Part shown: piece after piece, positions 5,400 through 6,174 of the stretch | Layout of the letters: every line of letters starts with the position of its first letter | How positions within the stretch are numbered: the stretch's first letter is position 1 | NCBI GenBank assembly: GCA_016929175.1 | Contig: JAFGJI010000007.1 | Span: 1 to 6,174 of the forward strand | Direction of reading: 5' to 3' | Length of the DNA: 6,174 nucleotides | DNA from: Thermoplasmatota archaeon | Lineage (GTDB): Archaea; Thermoplasmatota; Penumbrarchaeia; Penumbrarchaeales; Penumbrarchaeaceae | The notes under the pieces: generated by a model | Told to the model about the DNA's origin: nothing | Database searches by the model: none | The model's input: the letters and a program-made list of their open reading frames with translations, nothing else | Position numbers and translations under genes: made by a program

Positions 5400-6174
5400 A
5401 TGCTTTCGGACCTTGAAAGAAGATGTGATGTTCTGGTTGTTGGGGCGGGACTTTCCGGATGCGCGGCAGCAGTGAAAGCCTTCAGGGAAGGTGCCGATGT
5501 CCTCGTGATCGAATCGAAAAAAGAGGTGGAGATAGCAGGAGGAGATCGAACCAGCTTCGAGGCTCTTCAGAATCTTGTCCAGGATGATGATCCCCTGGAC
5601 TTCTTGAACAGGATCGGATTGAAGGTCGGATCGGAAATACCCTACACCGGAGCGGTCATCCACAGCCCCTCGGGTGAAAAGATCGATATGAGGCTGAGGA
5701 GGAAACACGGTTATTTCGTCAGGAGAAAAGGCCCATCCTCCATTGACCATCAGGTAGTCAAGAGAGTTATGGACCTTGGGATCAAGATACTTTTCGGTTG
5801 CCGGTTGGACAGCATATACAAGGGAAACAGGGTCAGGATCTCACGAAACGGTGCCAGTGGAGAGATCAATGCAGGAACGGTGATCGGGGCAGATGGAAAA
5901 GCCACGACTGCTGGAAAAGGTATTGTCAGACCTTTAGGTTCCAGAGACCTTGCTTTGGGAATGGGTCTTCAATTCCAGGGGGAGCACGGTTTCGAACCGG
6001 GAGTTGCCGAGGTCTGGCTCGGTAGCAGGATATGTCCAGGGGAATACTCTTATGTTCTCGCCTCCGAAGATGAGGTTTCGGTGGTGACGACAATGCGTCC
6101 TCATCTCATCCGTGATGGTATGAGGCCCCGGGACCTACTTTCGAATTTCCTAAAAATTCCTGATATAGCGAGTC
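5400..6174 (+). CDS. FAD-dependent oxidoreductase, geranylgeranyl reductase-like (3' truncated by window)
   Basis: The first 258 codons of a flavoprotein run off the window edge without a stop; family members are usually about 390-460 residues. The Rossmann FAD motif is at residues 10-20 (DVLVVGAGLSG), with acidic E38 in VLVIES placed to bind the ribose. The second FAD motif, GADG, is at 163-166. The layout and the segment at 213-221 (PGEYSYVLA) resemble the geranylgeranyl reductase family, which saturates archaeal membrane lipid side chains or related isoprenoids. However, this segment departs from the Y-x-W-x-F-P form I expect in that family, so it may be a divergent paralogue acting on another isoprenoid or hydrophobic substrate. 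An in-frame stop at 5370-5372 and the absence of other start codons fix the ATG at 5400. It is divergent from the HTH_10 regulator. Confidence 0.82.
   Translation, partial: MLSDLERRCDVLVVGAGLSGCAAAVKAFREGADVLVIESKKEVEIAGGDRTSFEALQNLVQDDDPLDFLNRIGLKVGSEIPYTGAVIHSPSGEKIDMRLRRKHGYFVRRKGPSSIDHQVVKRVMDLGIKILFGCRLDSIYKGNRVRISRNGASGEINAGTVIGADGKATTAGKGIVRPLGSRDLALGMGLQFQGEHGFEPGVAEVWLGSRICPGEYSYVLASEDEVSVVTTMRPHLIRDGMRPRDLLSNFLKIPDIAS

Noticed and set aside
5379..5750. A - strand open frame of 123 codons across the divergent region
   Set aside because: It would cover the start of the flavoprotein, whose FAD motif on the + strand is clear. The antisense translation has no family resemblance.

Overview
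The window looks like a stretch of archaeal chromosome. The evidence is a regulator with a bacterio-opsin-activator type helix-turn-helix (HTH_10), which is largely an archaeal family; AT-rich TATA-box-like elements ahead of the genes; a flavoprotein resembling the geranylgeranyl reductases of archaeal lipid synthesis; and a very large secreted protein rich in N-glycosylation sequons. The style of the large protein (papain-like peptidase, Ig-like repeats built around 'TGD...DNIGV...EYWFG', acidic calcium repeats, C-terminal membrane anchor) reminds me of uncultured Thermoplasmata-type archaea, including the sediment lineages proposed to degrade extracellular protein. That placement is inference and cannot be proven here.

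Layout. (1) Positions 55-4626, + strand: one gene of 1523 codons fills three quarters of the window. It encodes a signal peptide, a presumed propeptide, a papain-family (C1A) cysteine peptidase with a visible Gln/Cys/His/Asn set, a beta-rich region, eight tandem Ig-like repeats of about 97 residues, a ninth PKD-like domain, four acidic Ca-binding-type repeats and one transmembrane helix with a short basic cytosolic tail. (2) Positions 4632-5285, - strand: a 217-residue HTH_10 transcriptional regulator, convergent with the peptidase gene and only 5 bp from it. (3) Positions 5286-5399: a 114-bp AT-rich divergent intergenic region with TATA-like elements that could serve both flanking genes. (4) Positions 5400 to the window end, + strand: the first 258 codons of an FAD-dependent oxidoreductase related to geranylgeranyl reductases, cut off by the window edge.

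How they fit together. The peptidase is most simply a cell-surface enzyme held away from the membrane on a glycosylated, calcium-stiffened stalk, able to degrade external protein or process surface proteins. The regulator and the flavoprotein share a divergent promoter region, so the regulator may control the flavoprotein and itself. Regulation of the peptidase by this protein is possible from proximity only. No RNA genes, CRISPR arrays, insertion sequences or other mobile elements were seen.
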